Shown here one piece after another: positions 25,389-35,112 of a stretch of DNA of 64,000 bases. The notes below the pieces were generated by a model. The model was given only the letters and a program-made list of their open reading frames with translations, searched no databases and was not told where the DNA came from. How positions within the stretch are numbered: position 1 is the stretch's first letter; every line of letters starts with the position of its first letter. Source of the DNA: Pseudotamlana haliotis (GTDB lineage: Bacteria; Bacteroidota; Bacteroidia; Flavobacteriales; Flavobacteriaceae); NCBI RefSeq assembly GCF_008806375.1, contig NZ_WAAT01000050.1, positions 62,001-126,000 of the forward strand, in the 5' to 3' direction. The position numbers and the translations under genes were made by a program.

Positions 25389-26477
25389 ATGCCATTGATG
25401 ACCTTTATAAATTCAATTAACCATTATAGAGCCTTAGCTATTGTTTTAATAGTTTCAGCACATGCCTTTGATATTTCCTTAGTGACCATTGATACTTTTT
25501 TTGAAAGCGTCATTAAGAATTTAATTTCTGGCGGAACCATTAATTTTGTGTTCATTTCAGGGTTTCTTTTTTACACGGTTTTTTACCATCGCTTTGATTT
25601 TAAAAAGTTTTTAAACAATAAAGTTAAGCGGCTTTTATTGCCTTATTTGTTTTTGTCGGTGGTTCCAATATTTTTATACCTTTATGCAAAACCTGATTTT
25701 TGGGAGGTTTCCATTCTAAATTATGATCTTACACAAGGGTCTGTTGCACATTATTTCATATCAATTTTTAAATTTTTAATAAGTGGTGCTCATATGGTGG
25801 CATATTGGTATATACCATTTGCTATGCTACTATTTTTATTTTCGCCATTACATGTTAAATTTATTGAGTTGAAATTGAATTATCAAGTGTTTATAGTCAG
25901 TGGTTTACTGCTTATAGCTTTGTTTGTGCATAGGCCTCATGAGAAAATTAGAGCCTATCAAGTGATACATTCGTTGTTCTATTTTATGCCGGTATATTTA
26001 TTGGGTATCCTGTGTGCGCAACAAAGAAATAATATTTATAAGATGCTGAAAAATAAAGAGTTGGTTTTGTTAGGCGCTGTGTTAGGTTTAGCTGTATTTC
26101 AGTCGTATTTGGGCTATGTTGGAAATTACCACTATGATATTGATAAAATTGATGGATCTATAGATCTTATTTTATTACAAAAAATAATCATGTGCTTTTT
26201 CTTTATGGTTTGGTTAAATAGGTTTGAAGATAGAAAGCACCCTTGGATAGATACCTTAGCAAAATTTAGCTTCCCTATATTTTTCTTACACGCTTATGTT
26301 CTTAACTTTTTATTTGTAATTCATGACCATTTCAAACATTATATTACTTCACCTTGGTTAGCGTACTTGTTTTTTACGTTTTTACTAGTTGCTTTTAGTA
26401 TCGTGTTGGCCAAAATTACGACTAGATTGTTTCCTAAGTACGCTTTCATGCTTATTGGTTATGGAAGTAAAAAATAA
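25389..26477 (+). CDS. Acyltransferase 3 family membrane protein
   Basis: About 362 residues with some ten membrane helices. It opens with the family pattern 'INSINHYRALAIVLIVSAHAF', containing the conserved Arg and His of acyltransferase 3 (OafA/NolL) proteins. These move acyl groups from cytoplasm to surface sugars or other acceptors; the acceptor is unknown and no polysaccharide genes are adjacent. An upstream in-frame ATG at 25308 would add 27 residues before the conserved start and is considered less likely. Confidence 0.78.
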   Translation: MPLMTFINSINHYRALAIVLIVSAHAFDISLVTIDTFFESVIKNLISGGTINFVFISGFLFYTVFYHRFDFKKFLNNKVKRLLLPYLFLSVVPIFLYLYAKPDFWEVSILNYDLTQGSVAHYFISIFKFLISGAHMVAYWYIPFAMLLFLFSPLHVKFIELKLNYQVFIVSGLLLIALFVHRPHEKIRAYQVIHSLFYFMPVYLLGILCAQQRNNIYKMLKNKELVLLGAVLGLAVFQSYLGYVGNYHYDIDKIDGSIDLILLQKIIMCFFFMVWLNRFEDRKHPWIDTLAKFSFPIFFLHAYVLNFLFVIHDHFKHYITSPWLAYLFFTFLLVAFSIVLAKITTRLFPKYAFMLIGYGSKK

Positions 26478-26568
26478 GATTCTAGTAAGTATAGAATCCT
26501 AGGGTCGTTTGATATTCAATTAAAATCATAATTTCACTAAGACAGTAGTAATAAAGTCTTTATTTTTA

Positions 26569-26576
26569 TATATTTG
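26569..26576 (+). promoter_or_regulatory. -7 element 5 nt before a start codon
   Basis: TATATTTG, followed by GGCGCC-like bases and the ATG at 26582. This spacing puts transcription start at or very near the start codon, i.e. a leaderless mRNA. Confidence 0.55.
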
Positions 26577-26581
26577 GCGCC

Positions 26582-27205
26582 ATGATAGCAAGATGGTGTC
26601 TTAGTACTTTTATTTTAAGCTTAACTTTATTTGGCGTTGTTTCTCAACACCAAGTACAGGCACCTAACCAAGAAATTGTATTGCAGTTTACAGATGTTGA
26701 ATTAACATCTCAAGACGTTCAAAATACCATTGAAGGGGTTAAAAATCAATTGCTAACCGTAGGCGGAAGCCATATTAAGGTTAAGACACAGAGCCATGGC
26801 AAATTAAAAATAAGCTATTACAGTGATGCCGATGTTTCTAGTATAAAAGCGGCCTTATCTAAATCTGAATATATCGCATTGGCTTTAGCTGACGATGATT
26901 CTTCTTCTGAGCAGTTCCCTGTTTCAGATGCTCCAATTAAATATGACCTTGACGTTTACGAAATACAATCTGCAAGCCATGCCGATTGGGGTTTTGAAGG
27001 CACTCTAGCTTTACAAATAGATACCAAGAGTGACCGTTTTGTGAGTCCGAGTACCAGCATGTCAGTTGGAGATTTAGCACATTTAAAATCAAATACTTCA
27101 TATAAAACAACTTTTAAAGTTTGCAAAAATGTAATGCTAACCATTGGTGAAGCTTTACATGCGATTCCAGAAGTTCGTGCAGGCCCCTTAGCTTTAGAAG
27201 CGTAA
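26582..27205 (+). CDS. Secreted protein of unknown function upstream of secDF
   Basis: A 207-residue protein with an N-terminal hydrophobic signal (MIARWCLSTFILSLTLFGVVS). The first half, 'QEIVLQFTDVELTSQDVQNTIEGVKNQLLTVGGSHIKVKTQSHGKLKISYYSDADVSSIKAAL', reads like an alpha/beta ferredoxin-like domain. A Ser/Asp-rich linker and a second beta-rich half follow. I do not recognise the family. It is upstream of secDF in the same direction, but secDF has its own promoter. The start is set by the -7 element just before it. Confidence 0.65.
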   Translation: MIARWCLSTFILSLTLFGVVSQHQVQAPNQEIVLQFTDVELTSQDVQNTIEGVKNQLLTVGGSHIKVKTQSHGKLKISYYSDADVSSIKAALSKSEYIALALADDDSSSEQFPVSDAPIKYDLDVYEIQSASHADWGFEGTLALQIDTKSDRFVSPSTSMSVGDLAHLKSNTSYKTTFKVCKNVMLTIGEALHAIPEVRAGPLALEA

Positions 27206-27315
27206 TATGGTTTATAATAATCTTCAATAAACCGAGTGCTTTACAATTCATAAACAATCAAATTAAGCTTCATAATTATTAGAAAAATGAAGCCACAATC
27301 TTAATTCACAAAACA

Positions 27316-27346
27316 TTGTCAATTTTGAAGGTAAATTCTATATTTG
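27316..27346 (+). promoter_or_regulatory. secDF promoter
   Basis: TTG (27316-27318), 20 nt, TATATTTG (27339-27346): a full consensus match, 32 nt before the secDF ATG. Confidence 0.7.
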
Positions 27347-27378
27347 CCCGATTCAAAAATTGACGTAAAAAATATATA

Positions 27379-30372
27379 ATGCAAAACAAAGGACTAGTAA
27401 AATTGTTTGCCCTTTTGTTTGGTTTGGTAAGTATTTATCAGTTATCATTCACATTCAAGGCAAATCAAATTGAAAAAGAAGCTGTAGAACTAGCAGCTCA
27501 AAAGATTCCATCTTCTGAAGAGAATTATCATGCAAAACGCAGCCAAGAAGAGGCAGACTACTTGCAATCTATTGCAACAGATACCGTTTATAACATGGGT
27601 GTTGCAAAATTCACTTTCAATGAAGTGAAACAAAAGGCCATGAATTTAGGTCTTGATTTAAAAGGAGGTATTAACGTAATTCTTCAGGTATCTGTAAAAG
27701 ATATCTTAAAAGGATTAGCAAATAATACAGCCGATCCTACTTTTAATAAAGCTTTAGAAGATGCTACAGAGCTTCAAAGAAATGGTCAAAACACCTATTT
27801 AGAAGATTTCTTTACCGCTTTTGATGCGATTAAAGGTGATAAGAAATTAGCCTCTCCAGATATTTTCTATACGAAAGCCTTAGATGGTGAAATTGACGGA
27901 AGCATGTCTGATGACGATGTAAAAGTAGTTATCGAAAGAAAAATTGATGAGTCTATCGTATCGGCTTTTGAAGTATTACGTAAACGTATTGATGAGTTTG
28001 GTGTAACGTCACCTAACATTCAACGTTTAGGGACTTCAGGACGTATCTTAGTTGAGTTACCAGGCGTTAAAGATGTTGAACGTGCTACAAGTTTATTACA
28101 AAGTACAGCGCAATTAGAGTTTTGGGATGCTTATAAAGGTGAACAATTTGGTCAATTTATAGCACAAGCTAATGAAGTAATAAGAGCTTCTACTGAAGCT
28201 AAATCAGATGCTTCGGAAGCAACAGCAGAAACTGAAGAAGATGCTAAATCTTCTCAAATTGATGATTTATTAGGGGATGCAGAAACAGATTCTACGGCTG
28301 TAGCTGCGGTTAACCCAATTTTCGACTTAATTAGAGGTGTTGGTTACCCAGGTGGACCAATCATTGCAAAATTTGAAAGTAAAGATAAAGCCACTGTTCT
28401 TGATTATTTAAACAGAAAGGAAGTTAGAGCTTTATTACCATCAGAACAACGTTACGCAAAGTTTGCTTTTGGTAAGCCAGAAAAAGATAGCGACTTAATT
28501 GATTTATATGCCTTAGTTGGTAACAGAGAAAATATTCCACCATTAAGTGGTGATGTCGTAACAGACGCTAGAAACCAATTTAGCGCTGTAGGAAAGTCTG
28601 AAGTATCTATGCAAATGAATGCAAAAGGTGCTAAGATTTGGGAAGAAATGACTGGAAATGCTTACGCTCAAGGAAGTCAGATTGCCATTGTTTTAGATAA
28701 CATTGTTTATTCTGCTCCAGGTGTGACTACAGGTGCTATCTCAGGAGGAAGTTCTTCTATTTCTGGTGATTTTTCTTTAAACGAAGCTATCGATTTAGCA
28801 AACGTATTACGTGCTGGTAAATTACCTGCTTCTGCAGATATCATCTCTAGTGAGGTTGTAGGACCTTCTTTAGGTAAAGAAGCTATTGAAAGTGGTACCA
28901 TGTCTTTCATGATTGCCTTGGCTTTAGTGTTATTATGGATGATTTTCTATTACGGAAAATCTGGTTTATTTGCTGATATCGCGATGTTATTAAACATCTT
29001 ATTAATCTTTGGTGTGTTATCAGGGTTAGGAGCAGTACTAACTTTACCTGGTATTGCCGGTATTGTATTAACCATTGGTATGTCTGTGGATGCCAATGTA
29101 CTTATATTTGAGCGTATTCGTGAAGAATTAGCCAAAGGAAAGAGTCAAGTGGAAGCGATTAAAGACGGATTTGGAAATGCCTTATCTTCGATTTTAGATG
29201 CGAATATTACAACTGGTTTAACGGCCTTAATCTTATTTGTATTCGGTACAGGACCAATTAAAGGTTTCGCAACAACTTTATTAATTGGTATCGCAACCTC
29301 TTTATTTACAGCAATCTTTATTACTAGATTATTAATTGACTGGTATGCAAATAAAGGTGGTAAATTAGATTTCTCTACGAGTCTTACAAAAAACCTTTTC
29401 AGAAACATTAATATTGAATTCTTAAAGAAACGTAAGATTGCTTACATCATTTCTGGATTATTAATCGTATTATCTATTGGTTCATTATTAACTAATGGAT
29501 TAGATCAAGGTGTTGATTTTGTTGGAGGTAGAACTTACCAAGTTCGTTTTGCTCAGTCGGTTTCTTCTTCTGAAGTGACTAATGTTTTATCTGATCCTGC
29601 TGTATTTGGTAGTGCAGATGCTAAAACCTTTGGTTCTTCTAATCAGTTGAAAATCACAACAAAATATAAAGTAAACGAAACAGGAACAGAAGCTGATGAA
29701 GAAATTAGAAAGAAACTTTACGATGCTTTAGTACCTTACTTAGAAGGGATTTCATATGAAGAATTCATCGATTTAAATGATGAAGACAAGCAAGTTGGTT
29801 TATTAGAAACTTATAAAGTATCTCCAACGATTGCTGATGATATAAAACAAGCTTCTTTATGGGCCGTAATCGGATCTTTAATTGTAGTATTCTTATACAT
29901 CTTATTCCGTTTCAAGAAATGGCAATTCTCTTTAGGAGCTGTATTAGCTGTATTCCATGATGTTGTGATTGTATTAGGGGTATTCTCTTTAACATACAAA
30001 TTCATGCCATTCAACATGGAAATCAACCAAGCATTTATCGCAGCCATATTAACAGTGATTGGTTACTCATTAAATGATACCGTGGTAGTGTTTGATAGAG
30101 TACGTGAATACCTTAACGAGCATACCTCTTGGGATTTTGATAAAGTGGTAGATGTATCGTTAAGTAGCACATTAAGTAGAACCTTAAATACCTCTTTAAC
30201 AACTTTAGTGGTATTATTATCAATCTTTATTTTCGGTGGAGATTCTATTAGAGGATTCATGTTCGCCTTAATTGTAGGTGTTATTGTTGGTACTTATTCT
30301 TCTTTATTCATAGCAACGCCTGCGATGTATGAAACAGTAGATAAGTCAAACAAAAAGAAAGTAAACGCTTAA
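27379..30372 (+). CDS. secDF: Fused protein-export membrane protein SecDF
   Basis: A 997-residue fusion of SecD and SecF, RND-type proteins that use the proton gradient to pull secreted proteins through SecYEG. SecD features are 'LGLDLKGGINVILQV' (about 91-105), a large periplasmic P1 domain, and 'DANVLIFERIREELAKGKSQVEAI' (about 573-596). SecF begins near 680 with 'GVDFVGGRTYQVRF' and includes 'GYSLNDTVVVFDRVREYL'. Twelve membrane helices are expected. An acidic, Ala/Glu/Thr-rich insertion (about 275-310) interrupts the SecD periplasmic part. It is a single-gene unit with promoter and terminator. Confidence 0.97.
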   Translation: MQNKGLVKLFALLFGLVSIYQLSFTFKANQIEKEAVELAAQKIPSSEENYHAKRSQEEADYLQSIATDTVYNMGVAKFTFNEVKQKAMNLGLDLKGGINVILQVSVKDILKGLANNTADPTFNKALEDATELQRNGQNTYLEDFFTAFDAIKGDKKLASPDIFYTKALDGEIDGSMSDDDVKVVIERKIDESIVSAFEVLRKRIDEFGVTSPNIQRLGTSGRILVELPGVKDVERATSLLQSTAQLEFWDAYKGEQFGQFIAQANEVIRASTEAKSDASEATAETEEDAKSSQIDDLLGDAETDSTAVAAVNPIFDLIRGVGYPGGPIIAKFESKDKATVLDYLNRKEVRALLPSEQRYAKFAFGKPEKDSDLIDLYALVGNRENIPPLSGDVVTDARNQFSAVGKSEVSMQMNAKGAKIWEEMTGNAYAQGSQIAIVLDNIVYSAPGVTTGAISGGSSSISGDFSLNEAIDLANVLRAGKLPASADIISSEVVGPSLGKEAIESGTMSFMIALALVLLWMIFYYGKSGLFADIAMLLNILLIFGVLSGLGAVLTLPGIAGIVLTIGMSVDANVLIFERIREELAKGKSQVEAIKDGFGNALSSILDANITTGLTALILFVFGTGPIKGFATTLLIGIATSLFTAIFITRLLIDWYANKGGKLDFSTSLTKNLFRNINIEFLKKRKIAYIISGLLIVLSIGSLLTNGLDQGVDFVGGRTYQVRFAQSVSSSEVTNVLSDPAVFGSADAKTFGSSNQLKITTKYKVNETGTEADEEIRKKLYDALVPYLEGISYEEFIDLNDEDKQVGLLETYKVSPTIADDIKQASLWAVIGSLIVVFLYILFRFKKWQFSLGAVLAVFHDVVIVLGVFSLTYKFMPFNMEINQAFIAAILTVIGYSLNDTVVVFDRVREYLNEHTSWDFDKVVDVSLSSTLSRTLNTSLTTLVVLLSIFIFGGDSIRGFMFALIVGVIVGTYSSLFIATPAMYETVDKSNKKKVNA

Positions 30373-30400
30373 GAAAGCTAGAAATTAGCTTATTGACATA

Positions 30401-30436
30401 AAAAAAGCCTGTTAGCATTAGTTAACAGGCTTTTTT
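30401..30436 (+). terminator. Terminator after secDF
   Basis: Perfect 14-bp arms AAAAAAGCCTGTTA (30401-30414) / TAACAGGCTTTTTT (30423-30436), with T-run. Confidence 0.9.
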
Positions 30437-30500
30437 ATGGTTTTTTAACAACCAACAAGCAAAATAATTTCTCGCCAAGGGGCTAAGTGAAATAATTAAT

Positions 30501-30549
30501 AATGAAAAATTAATAATTAAAAACGGTCAACTCTATTTAGGGAAGTTCA
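30501..30549 (+). repeat. Dispersed 48-bp repeat, copy 1
   Basis: The core GGTCAACTCTATTT followed by GGAAGTTCA, preceded by an AATGAAAA...TAATTAAAAA tract, matches 49387-49434 at about 85% over 48 bp. Both copies are intergenic, in the same orientation, and near CCAACAA-type repeats. Confidence 0.65.
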
Positions 30550-30593
30550 AATGGTCAAGATTATTTAGGCATTTCAATTTGTTCTGAGGTGCG

Positions 30594-30684
30594 AAAAAAC
30601 TCAGTGCAACTCTGTGAAACCTCAGTGTAGCTCTGTGTAATAGCCACGCAAGAGTAAGCATACGAAAACCAATAACCAACAACT
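30594..30684 (+). repeat. Dispersed repeat with CTCTGTG motifs, copy 1
   Basis: Contains CTCTGTGAAACCTC and CTCTGTGTAAT, then GCAAGAGTAAG and CAACAACT. A second copy with the same order of blocks lies at 63827-63912. Within each copy the CTCNGTG-type unit is itself repeated about every 13 bases. Confidence 0.65.
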
Positions 30685-30687
30685 AGT

Positions 30688-31374
30688 TTACAACTTTAAA
30701 ATATTTTTAGTAAAGTGCTCTTTATAAGCACGTCCCATAGGAACCTCAAATCCTCCTTGCAGGTACACTAAATTACTCACCAGTTTCTCTATTTTATGAA
30801 TGTTTAAAATATAAGATTTATGAATGCGGTAAAACTGATGTTGAGGGAGGACCTCATTCCAATGGCGTAAAGGTTCGTTTGATAAGTATTTTTTTTCTGC
30901 TGTGATAATTTCGGTGTAATCAGAATCTGATGCGATAAATACAATGTCATCAATGTTGATTTTAATATGCTCATAGCCTGACTTGATAAAGATTTCTTTG
31001 GTTTCTTCGGAAGGGTTTGCGTGTATTGTCGTGTTCACTTTTGAAACAGCTTGAAAGAACCGCTGAAAGGAAAAGGGCTTCAGTAAATAATCAACCACAT
31101 TAAGCTCATAACTCTCCAAAGCATATTCTGAAAAAGCTGTGGTTAATATCACCTGCGGAATGTTTTTAGCACTTTTTAAAAACTCAATACCTGATATTTT
31201 AGGTAAATGAATGTCTAAAAACATCAAATCAATAGCTTCTGTTTTTAGAAATTCCATGGCTTGTACAGCATCTGAAAACACGCCTTTCAAACTTAAAAAA
31301 TCCACCTCACCAATGTATCGTTTTAAAATACGCTGTGCTGGCGGTTGATCTTCTATAATTATACAGGTTATCAT
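30688..31374 (-). CDS. LytTR-family response regulator
   Basis: A 228-residue regulator. The receiver domain (about 1-115) has the phospho-acceptor D54 in 'LMFLDIHLP', acidic pair E8-D9, 'TTAF' and the 'LLKPF' lysine. The C-terminal LytTR DNA-binding domain (about 130-228) includes 'DIVFIASDSDYTEIIT', 'YRIHKSYILNIHKIEKL' and 'VPMGRAYKE'. It overlaps the histidine kinase gene by 4 bp, so they form one two-component operon. The target is unknown; the divergent receptor gene at 32640 is a candidate. Confidence 0.93.
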   Translation of the reverse strand: MITCIIIEDQPPAQRILKRYIGEVDFLSLKGVFSDAVQAMEFLKTEAIDLMFLDIHLPKISGIEFLKSAKNIPQVILTTAFSEYALESYELNVVDYLLKPFSFQRFFQAVSKVNTTIHANPSEETKEIFIKSGYEHIKINIDDIVFIASDSDYTEIITAEKKYLSNEPLRHWNEVLPQHQFYRIHKSYILNIHKIEKLVSNLVYLQGGFEVPMGRAYKEHFTKNILKL

Positions 31375-32405
31375 TCGGCTATTTTATGAAGCTTTAAAGT
31401 TAATTTAATATCGTAAATGTTATCAGAATCATTAATGCTTAATTCATGCGCATCGGGATACAGTAAATCTAAACGTTTTTTGACGTTTTTTAAACCAATA
31501 CCATGGGTTAAGTTATCTGGTTTATTAAAAGGCATGAAATTGTTTCTACAGTGAAACTTCAGCGTGTCAACTTCCATGGAAATGGTAATGTCAATTTTAA
31601 TGTCTTCCGATTGTGCTGATTGGCTATGCTTAAAGGCGTTTTCAATAAAAACTACTAGAATGAGCGGTGCAATCTCGTACTGTCCATTGATGCCTTCCGA
31701 AGAGAAATTGATCAGTCCACGCTCCTCTATCTGAAGTTCATTGAGTTGCGTGAAGTTTTTTAAATGTTCAATTTCTTTAATTATAGATACGAATCTGGCT
31801 TTACATTCATAAAGCATATAGCGTAAAACAGAACTCAATTCTAATATAATCACCGGTGTTTTTGGTGAGGATTCAATCGCGTATGAATATAAATTATTCA
31901 AGTTGTTAAACAGAAAATGCGGATTGATTTGTGATTTTAAAAACTGAAGCTCACTCTCTTGAATGTGTGAGGTAAGTTTTTCCACTTGGCGCTGTTTTAC
32001 AATAGCATCCCAGGTAAACTTAAAACCCGATAAAATGGTAATGATTGGTAGAATATCAGCTAACATATAAAACCAACCAGGGAAGGTGCTGGAGCGTTTG
32101 GTGTTCGGGAAAAATACTTTTTCGAGGAAATATTCTTCCGTAAGAATCACAACAACAATCACTAAAATGAGACTCGCTGTAAACATCAGGTATTTTTTCT
32201 TGTAGAAAAAAACAGGAATTAAAACATAACTAATAACCAAAGCAGTTAAGGCATAGTTTATAAATGAAAAAATACGATACGGTTCAAAATCAAAGGCTCT
32301 GGTTTTTCCGTTGTAAGCGTAAAAGACAAAGACGAGTAGGTGTAAAAAAATCTGGAATAATAATTCTTTCCAGTTGATTTTGTTAAAAGTTTTTGCTCTG
32401 GACAT
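31371..32405 (-). CDS. LytS/YpdA-type sensor histidine kinase
   Basis: A 344-residue membrane kinase. Four membrane helices span about 15-130, without a recognisable extracellular sensor domain. The His_kinase domain follows: 'LKSQINPHFLFNNLNNLYSYAI' with phospho-acceptor H163, and the ATPase part ends with 'GIGLKNVKKRLDLLYPDAHELSI'. This is the family that partners LytTR regulators, and the regulator gene overlaps its end. The stimulus is unknown. The start is separated by 234 bp from the divergent outer-membrane receptor gene. Confidence 0.92.
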   Translation of the reverse strand: MSRAKTFNKINWKELLFQIFLHLLVFVFYAYNGKTRAFDFEPYRIFSFINYALTALVISYVLIPVFFYKKKYLMFTASLILVIVVVILTEEYFLEKVFFPNTKRSSTFPGWFYMLADILPIITILSGFKFTWDAIVKQRQVEKLTSHIQESELQFLKSQINPHFLFNNLNNLYSYAIESSPKTPVIILELSSVLRYMLYECKARFVSIIKEIEHLKNFTQLNELQIEERGLINFSSEGINGQYEIAPLILVVFIENAFKHSQSAQSEDIKIDITISMEVDTLKFHCRNNFMPFNKPDNLTHGIGLKNVKKRLDLLYPDAHELSINDSDNIYDIKLTLKLHKIAE

Positions 32406-32639
32406 GCTTCGAATTTACAATATAAAGCACAATAATAAAAAGCCCTTCTGTAAACAACAAGATTAAGCATGCAAACGTATGTTGTAAGGACTTTTACTTG
32501 GGTTTAACGCTTCATTGTGGTCCTTAAAAGCCCCTATTTTAGCTTTGCTTGTTGTTTGGTGGAGAGTTATTGTCGTTTACAGAATACAATCGTTTTTTTG
32601 TGAAAAATTGAACATTTTTGTAAAAACGAAACTGAAGTA

Positions 32640-35018
32640 ATGAATCATATCAAAACCTATTTTACCGCATTTATTTGGATTTTACCGCTGTTATTTGGCT
32701 TTACAGGTGCTGCCCAAAATATTGAAATCAAAGGGCAAGTCGTAGAAGAAAATAGTAAACAGCCCTTAGCTTTTGCTACGGTGGCCATCGTTGAAAAAAC
32801 GACCAATAAAGCGTTAAGTGGTTCGATTACTGATGATAACGGACATTTTAATTTAGAAACTGAATCAACTAATTTTTACGTGCAGGTCAGTTATATGGGT
32901 TTTATAACGAAGTCTATTAAAACCTTTGAGGTTAAGAAAAATAAGGTAGATCTTGACGTTATTCTATTAACTGAAGATGCTGAGCAGTTAAACGAAGTGT
33001 TGGTTCGTGCAGAGGTGTCTAGAAACGAATTTAAGTTAGATAAGCGTGTTTTTAATGTAGGAAGAGATATTAGTAACACAGGGGCCAGTGCTTTAGAAGT
33101 GCTAGGTAATGTGCCTTCAGTAAGTGTGAATATTGATGGCGATATAAGTTTACGTGGCAGTCAAGGGGTTCAGGTGTTAATCAATGGAAAACCTTCTATT
33201 TTAACCGAAGACTCTGGGTCTTTGGGAAGTATTACTTCTGATATGATTGAAAAAATTGAAGTGATTACCAATCCTTCTGCTAAATATGAAGCTGAAGGAA
33301 CTTCTGGGATTATCAATATTATCATCAAAAAAGAAGAGCGTAAAGGGGTTAATGGCTCCGTGAGTTTGAACGCTGGTGTGCCAGATAATAATAGTGTAGG
33401 TGTGAGTTTAAATAAACGTTCAGAAAAATTCAACCTGTTTACTCAAATGGGCTTAGGTCGTCGTTCAAGACCACAAGATAATGAGTATATCAATGAAGAT
33501 TTAATAAACAATACAACCCTTTATAATATTGGTGAGGAATACAGAAACGAGAAATTTTATACCATTACTTTAGGAACCGATTATTACCTGAATGATAATA
33601 ATGTGTTCACCCTTTCGGGGAATTATGCCTTTGAAGATGAAGACCAGCCTTCTGATAATAACTACCAGTTATTTGATGTGAATGATAATTTAGATTCAGA
33701 GTGGACACGTTCTGAAACTACCGAAGCTTCAAATCCAAAGTGGCAATACGAATTGCAATACAAACGCGATTTTGAAGATCATGAAGATCATGATTTATTA
33801 ATTAGTGCAACGGGGCGTTCGTTTAGTAAAGATCAAAATTCTACCTTCCATGATGAAACTATTTCTGGTGACGATAGAGATGCTTCTCAGAAAACCAGAA
33901 CTGATTTTGGTGAAAACACTTATACCTTTAAAATTGATTATACCAAACCATTTTCTGAAAAATGGAGCATGGAAACCGGTGCTCAATATGTCATCAATGA
34001 TGTGAGTAATGATTATGAAGTTCAGGATTTAATAAATGGAAATTATGAAACAAATGTAGGGCTTACTAATATTTTTGAATTTGATCAAAATGTATTAGGT
34101 GTTTATGCTACAGGCGCCTTTAAAGATGGTAAATGGGGGATTAAACCTGGTTTAAGATACGAGTACACTCAGGTAGATACCTATTTAGTAGATACCGATG
34201 AGGACAATAGTCAGGATTACTCCAACCTGTTTCCTAGTATTCATACCTCTTACAAGGTTTCAGATGCTATTTCTTTGCAAGCCGGATACTCTAACCGTAT
34301 TTACCGACCAAGACTATGGGATTTAAATCCATTTTTCAACATTAGAAATAATTTTAATATCCGTCAGGGAAATCCAGACTTACAGCCTGAGTTTACAGAT
34401 TCTTATGAAATCACTAGTATTTTTGATGTAGGAGGCACATCACTAAACTTTGGTTTGTTTCATAGATACACGACAGAGGTAATTGAACGCGTACAAACAT
34501 CGGTAGATAATGTGATTGTAACACGACCAGAAAATATTGGAACCAATAGTACGGTTGGTATCGAGTTTAATACCAAATATACGCCAGTAAATTGGTTGAG
34601 CTTTAATGTCGATTTCAATTACAACCACTTTGTTCGTGAAGGGAGTTATGAGTCAACAGTATTCGATTTTAAGGGAAACCAATGGAACTATAAAATCTTA
34701 GCCAAATTTAAGTTGCCTGCTGATATAGATTTTGAAGCGACTTCTAATTACAATTCGGCTTACCGTACCTTGCAGAGTGAAGTGAGTGCTATTGCTTTTT
34801 TAGATTTAGGTGTGCGTAAAAAGATTTTAAAAGGTAAAGGTGTTGTGAGCATGAGTGTACGTGATTTATTTGCATCCCGATACAATGAAGCGGTGACCAT
34901 TCAAGATGATTTTGAAGCCTATAGCCATAGGCAACGCGGTCGCTTTGTAACATTCGGATTTAGTTATGGCTTCGGTAAAGGAGATGCCATGGAGTATTCT
35001 GGTGGAAGAAGACGTTAG
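32640..35018 (+). CDS. Outer-membrane beta-barrel receptor with CarboxypepD_reg-like domain
   Basis: A 792-residue outer-membrane protein. A signal peptide ends near AAQ (26). A CarboxypepD_reg-like domain ('IKGQVVEENSKQPLAFATVAIV', about 29-115) is followed by a TonB plug (about 130-230, 'VQVLINGKPS', 'MIEKIEVITNPSAKYEAEGTSGIINIIIKK') and a large barrel of the OMP_b-brl_3 type ending '...GFSYGFGKG'. The C-terminal 'AMEYSGGRRR' is unusually basic. Family members are TonB-linked receptors of unknown substrate. It is divergent from the LytTR two-component pair, which may control it. Confidence 0.85.
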   Translation: MNHIKTYFTAFIWILPLLFGFTGAAQNIEIKGQVVEENSKQPLAFATVAIVEKTTNKALSGSITDDNGHFNLETESTNFYVQVSYMGFITKSIKTFEVKKNKVDLDVILLTEDAEQLNEVLVRAEVSRNEFKLDKRVFNVGRDISNTGASALEVLGNVPSVSVNIDGDISLRGSQGVQVLINGKPSILTEDSGSLGSITSDMIEKIEVITNPSAKYEAEGTSGIINIIIKKEERKGVNGSVSLNAGVPDNNSVGVSLNKRSEKFNLFTQMGLGRRSRPQDNEYINEDLINNTTLYNIGEEYRNEKFYTITLGTDYYLNDNNVFTLSGNYAFEDEDQPSDNNYQLFDVNDNLDSEWTRSETTEASNPKWQYELQYKRDFEDHEDHDLLISATGRSFSKDQNSTFHDETISGDDRDASQKTRTDFGENTYTFKIDYTKPFSEKWSMETGAQYVINDVSNDYEVQDLINGNYETNVGLTNIFEFDQNVLGVYATGAFKDGKWGIKPGLRYEYTQVDTYLVDTDEDNSQDYSNLFPSIHTSYKVSDAISLQAGYSNRIYRPRLWDLNPFFNIRNNFNIRQGNPDLQPEFTDSYEITSIFDVGGTSLNFGLFHRYTTEVIERVQTSVDNVIVTRPENIGTNSTVGIEFNTKYTPVNWLSFNVDFNYNHFVREGSYESTVFDFKGNQWNYKILAKFKLPADIDFEATSNYNSAYRTLQSEVSAIAFLDLGVRKKILKGKGVVSMSVRDLFASRYNEAVTIQDDFEAYSHRQRGRFVTFGFSYGFGKGDAMEYSGGRRR

Positions 35019-35078
35019 TTTTTTGTGAAACTGAAGGTATTCCTGCTAAAACACATGAAATTATTTTTTTAAAATATG

Positions 35079-35086
35079 TAGATTTG
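35079..35086 (+). promoter_or_regulatory. -7 element upstream of manA
   Basis: TAGATTTG fits TAnnTTTG and lies 26 nt before the manA ATG. No clear TTG is at the expected upstream distance. Confidence 0.4.
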
Positions 35087-35112
35087 TGTAAACAACTACT
35101 ATTTTAATTTTT

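Larger units (their letters stand above)
30437..30687. other. Spacer with decayed repeats between secDF and the LytTR regulator
   Basis: No gene is seen. It contains CAACCAACAAG near 30447, a copy of a 48-bp dispersed repeat (30501-30549) and a copy of an 85-90 bp dispersed repeat (30594-30684). Confidence 0.6.
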
